Source: an uncultured Selenomonadales bacterium (GTDB lineage Bacteria; Bacillota; Negativicutes; Selenomonadales; Selenomonadaceae). Taken from it: a stretch of 7,286 bases of DNA. A model generated the notes under the pieces. It saw only the letters and a program-made list of their open reading frames with translations, made no database searches and was not told where the DNA came from. Each line of letters begins with the position of its first letter. Position 1 is the stretch's first letter. Positions 6,432 to 7,286 of the stretch are shown piece after piece. The stretch is from the NCBI GenBank assembly GCA_937915885.1, contig CALGGP010000171.1, forward strand, positions 1 through 7,286, read 5' to 3'. The translations under genes and the position numbers were made by a program.

Positions 6432-7202
6432 TTAAGGCGTCTCCGCCTCACGTTTCAAGTACATTTTATATTTGACCGACCAAATTTCGAGCAGTAAGAA
6501 ATATGACAGCATCGACTTGAACGGCACATGCCTTTCGTCGTTGAGTTGAAATTGCTCCGAGAAGACGTAGAGATTTTCGGTCGAGCGACTTGCCAGAGTG
6601 TTTTCGCGCAGATCGGTGATCGAGATCAACGGAATCCCTTTCAACTGCAATTGCAAAGAAAATTCCTTGACCCAATGCGACTCGCCGCTCAACGACACGA
6701 AGATAAACAAATCGTCTTTGTTGGACGCCTCCAAGATCGAATAAAATTCGTCTCTGCCGCCGATGTCGTAGATAAAAACATTGTCGTAGAAAAATAAGCG
6801 CTTGAGTTCCTGCACCATATTGCTTTGCACGTAGCCGGACGCGAACGCAAAAATTCTGTTCGCCTCGTGCACCAATCGGCTCGCTCCGTCGTAGTTGAGC
6901 TTTATCAAATTCGACCAGGTGCCGGAATAAAATTTTTCGAGCGCGGCGAGAATGTCGTGCGAGTGGATGTCGGCGGCGGGGTCTTCGCGTTTCAACATCG
7001 CCTTCAGCTCACTGAACCCGTCGAAGCCCAGCTTTTGAGCAAACCGAACGATCGTCGTGCTCGAGACGCAACATTTTTTCGCCAGCTCGTGGATCGATAT
7101 CCGACGGATTTGCTCCCGATTATTCAAGATGTACTTCAATATCGCGGTGTCGGTCGGATTCAGCGCCTGCCTGTTTTCGTTGATGATTTCTTCCAATCTC
7201 AT
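6432..7202 (-). CDS. RpiR-family transcriptional regulator (GlvR/MalR-like)
   Basis: DNA-binding regulator, probably of the downstream alpha-glucoside operon; 256 residues, close to the length of B. subtilis GlvR. The N-terminal HTH_6 domain covers about 1-75, with the helix-turn-helix at about 36-60 (IHELAKKCCVSSTTIVRFAQ then KLGF). The SIS phosphosugar-binding domain covers about 105-240, including the SLSGES signature at 170-175. The opening (RLEEIIN, LKYILNN, AQKLGF.GFSE) resembles GlvR/MalR as I remember it. In B. subtilis GlvR activates the glvARC maltose operon, so activation by a sugar phosphate is the favoured guess; repression is possible. Start set at ATG 7202 because AAGGTG is 7 bases upstream; an in-frame TTG at 7208 would have almost no spacing from that site. 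The ATG overlaps the stop of an upstream reading frame (ATGA). A terminator follows 65 bases after the stop. Confidence 0.93.
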   Translation of the reverse strand: MRLEEIINENRQALNPTDTAILKYILNNREQIRRISIHELAKKCCVSSTTIVRFAQKLGFDGFSELKAMLKREDPAADIHSHDILAALEKFYSGTWSNLIKLNYDGASRLVHEANRIFAFASGYVQSNMVQELKRLFFYDNVFIYDIGGRDEFYSILEASNKDDLFIFVSLSGESHWVKEFSLQLQLKGIPLISITDLRENTLASRSTENLYVFSEQFQLNDERHVPFKSMLSYFLLLEIWSVKYKMYLKREAETP

Positions 7203-7286
7203 TGCCAATCACCTTTGATGTTCCGCGCGGAGAATTTGATGTTGAGGTATTTCCGGAGATTCTCGATGCTGTGGCCGGAAATGAAG
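7199..7286 (-). CDS. C-terminal end of an unidentified upstream gene (partial)
   Basis: The minus-strand frame from 7285 is open for 28 codons and ends in TGA at 7201-7199, ending in the residues NIKFSARNIKGDWQ. The stop overlaps the regulator's ATG as ATGA, a usual sign of translational coupling, and codon choice (ATC, AAA, CTC, TTC, GGC) matches the neighbouring genes. The regulator's Shine-Dalgarno sequence lies inside this frame. The fragment is too short to assign a family; I do not recognise it. It could also be chance, but a second frame here (TGA at 7210-7208) reads as less natural protein. Confidence 0.5.
   Translation of the reverse strand, partial: FISGHSIENLRKYLNIKFSARNIKGDWQ
7209..7216 (-). 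promoter_or_regulatory. Ribosome binding site deciding the regulator start
   Basis: Minus strand AAAGGTGA. The AGGTG core ends 7 bases before ATG 7202 but only 1 base before the alternative TTG at 7208, so it supports the ATG. Confidence 0.7.

Noticed and set aside
1..7286. Frequent GATC/CGATCG tetramers and hexamers across the window
   Set aside because: They fall mostly in coding sequence and can be explained by codon choice (Asp-Arg, Ile-Ala contexts); no cluster suggesting an origin was seen.

Overview
The window reads as part of a starch / alpha-glucan utilisation locus of a diderm Firmicute, most likely a member of the Negativicutes (Selenomonas/Veillonella type). The strongest pointer is an outer-membrane porin made of a signal peptide, one SLH domain, a short coiled coil and a beta-barrel ending in Phe (the OmpM/Mep45 architecture). 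It sits beside genes of clear Firmicute type: a GlvC/MalP-like alpha-glucoside PTS permease, a GlvR/MalR-like RpiR regulator, and strong GGAGG-type ribosome binding sites. Genus cannot be fixed from this sequence.

All real genes lie on the minus strand and are transcribed from high to low coordinates. In that order they are: the last 28 codons of an unidentified gene (7199-7285), overlapping by ATGA the rpiR-type regulator (6432-7202); a regulatory gap of 138 bases (6294-6431); a 715-residue fused PTS EIICBA for alpha-glucosides (4146-6293); an SLH-domain porin (2702-4108); and a large secreted GH13 alpha-amylase/amylopullulanase, 888 codons of which are present before it runs off the left edge (1-2664). 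The last three genes are separated by 37 bases each with no terminator, so they look like one operon. The amylase has no stop codon in the window; it was read by translating the minus strand from the ATG at 2664.

The inferred pathway runs from outside in. The exported GH13 enzyme, which carries carbohydrate-binding-like modules, cuts starch, pullulan or maltodextrin. The SLH porin lets the oligosaccharides cross the outer membrane. The PTS permease imports and phosphorylates maltose or a related alpha-glucoside, and the RpiR-type regulator senses the resulting sugar phosphate and controls the operon. A 6-phospho-alpha-glucosidase (GlvA/MalA) is needed to finish the pathway and is not in the window.

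The 138-base gap before the PTS gene is dense in signals. It holds an imperfect palindrome, an overlapping near-consensus cre site, a rho-independent terminator, a promoter-like pair built into that terminator, and a hairpin that pairs the PTS Shine-Dalgarno sequence with an upstream anti-Shine-Dalgarno copy. No RNA genes, CRISPR arrays or mobile elements were seen.
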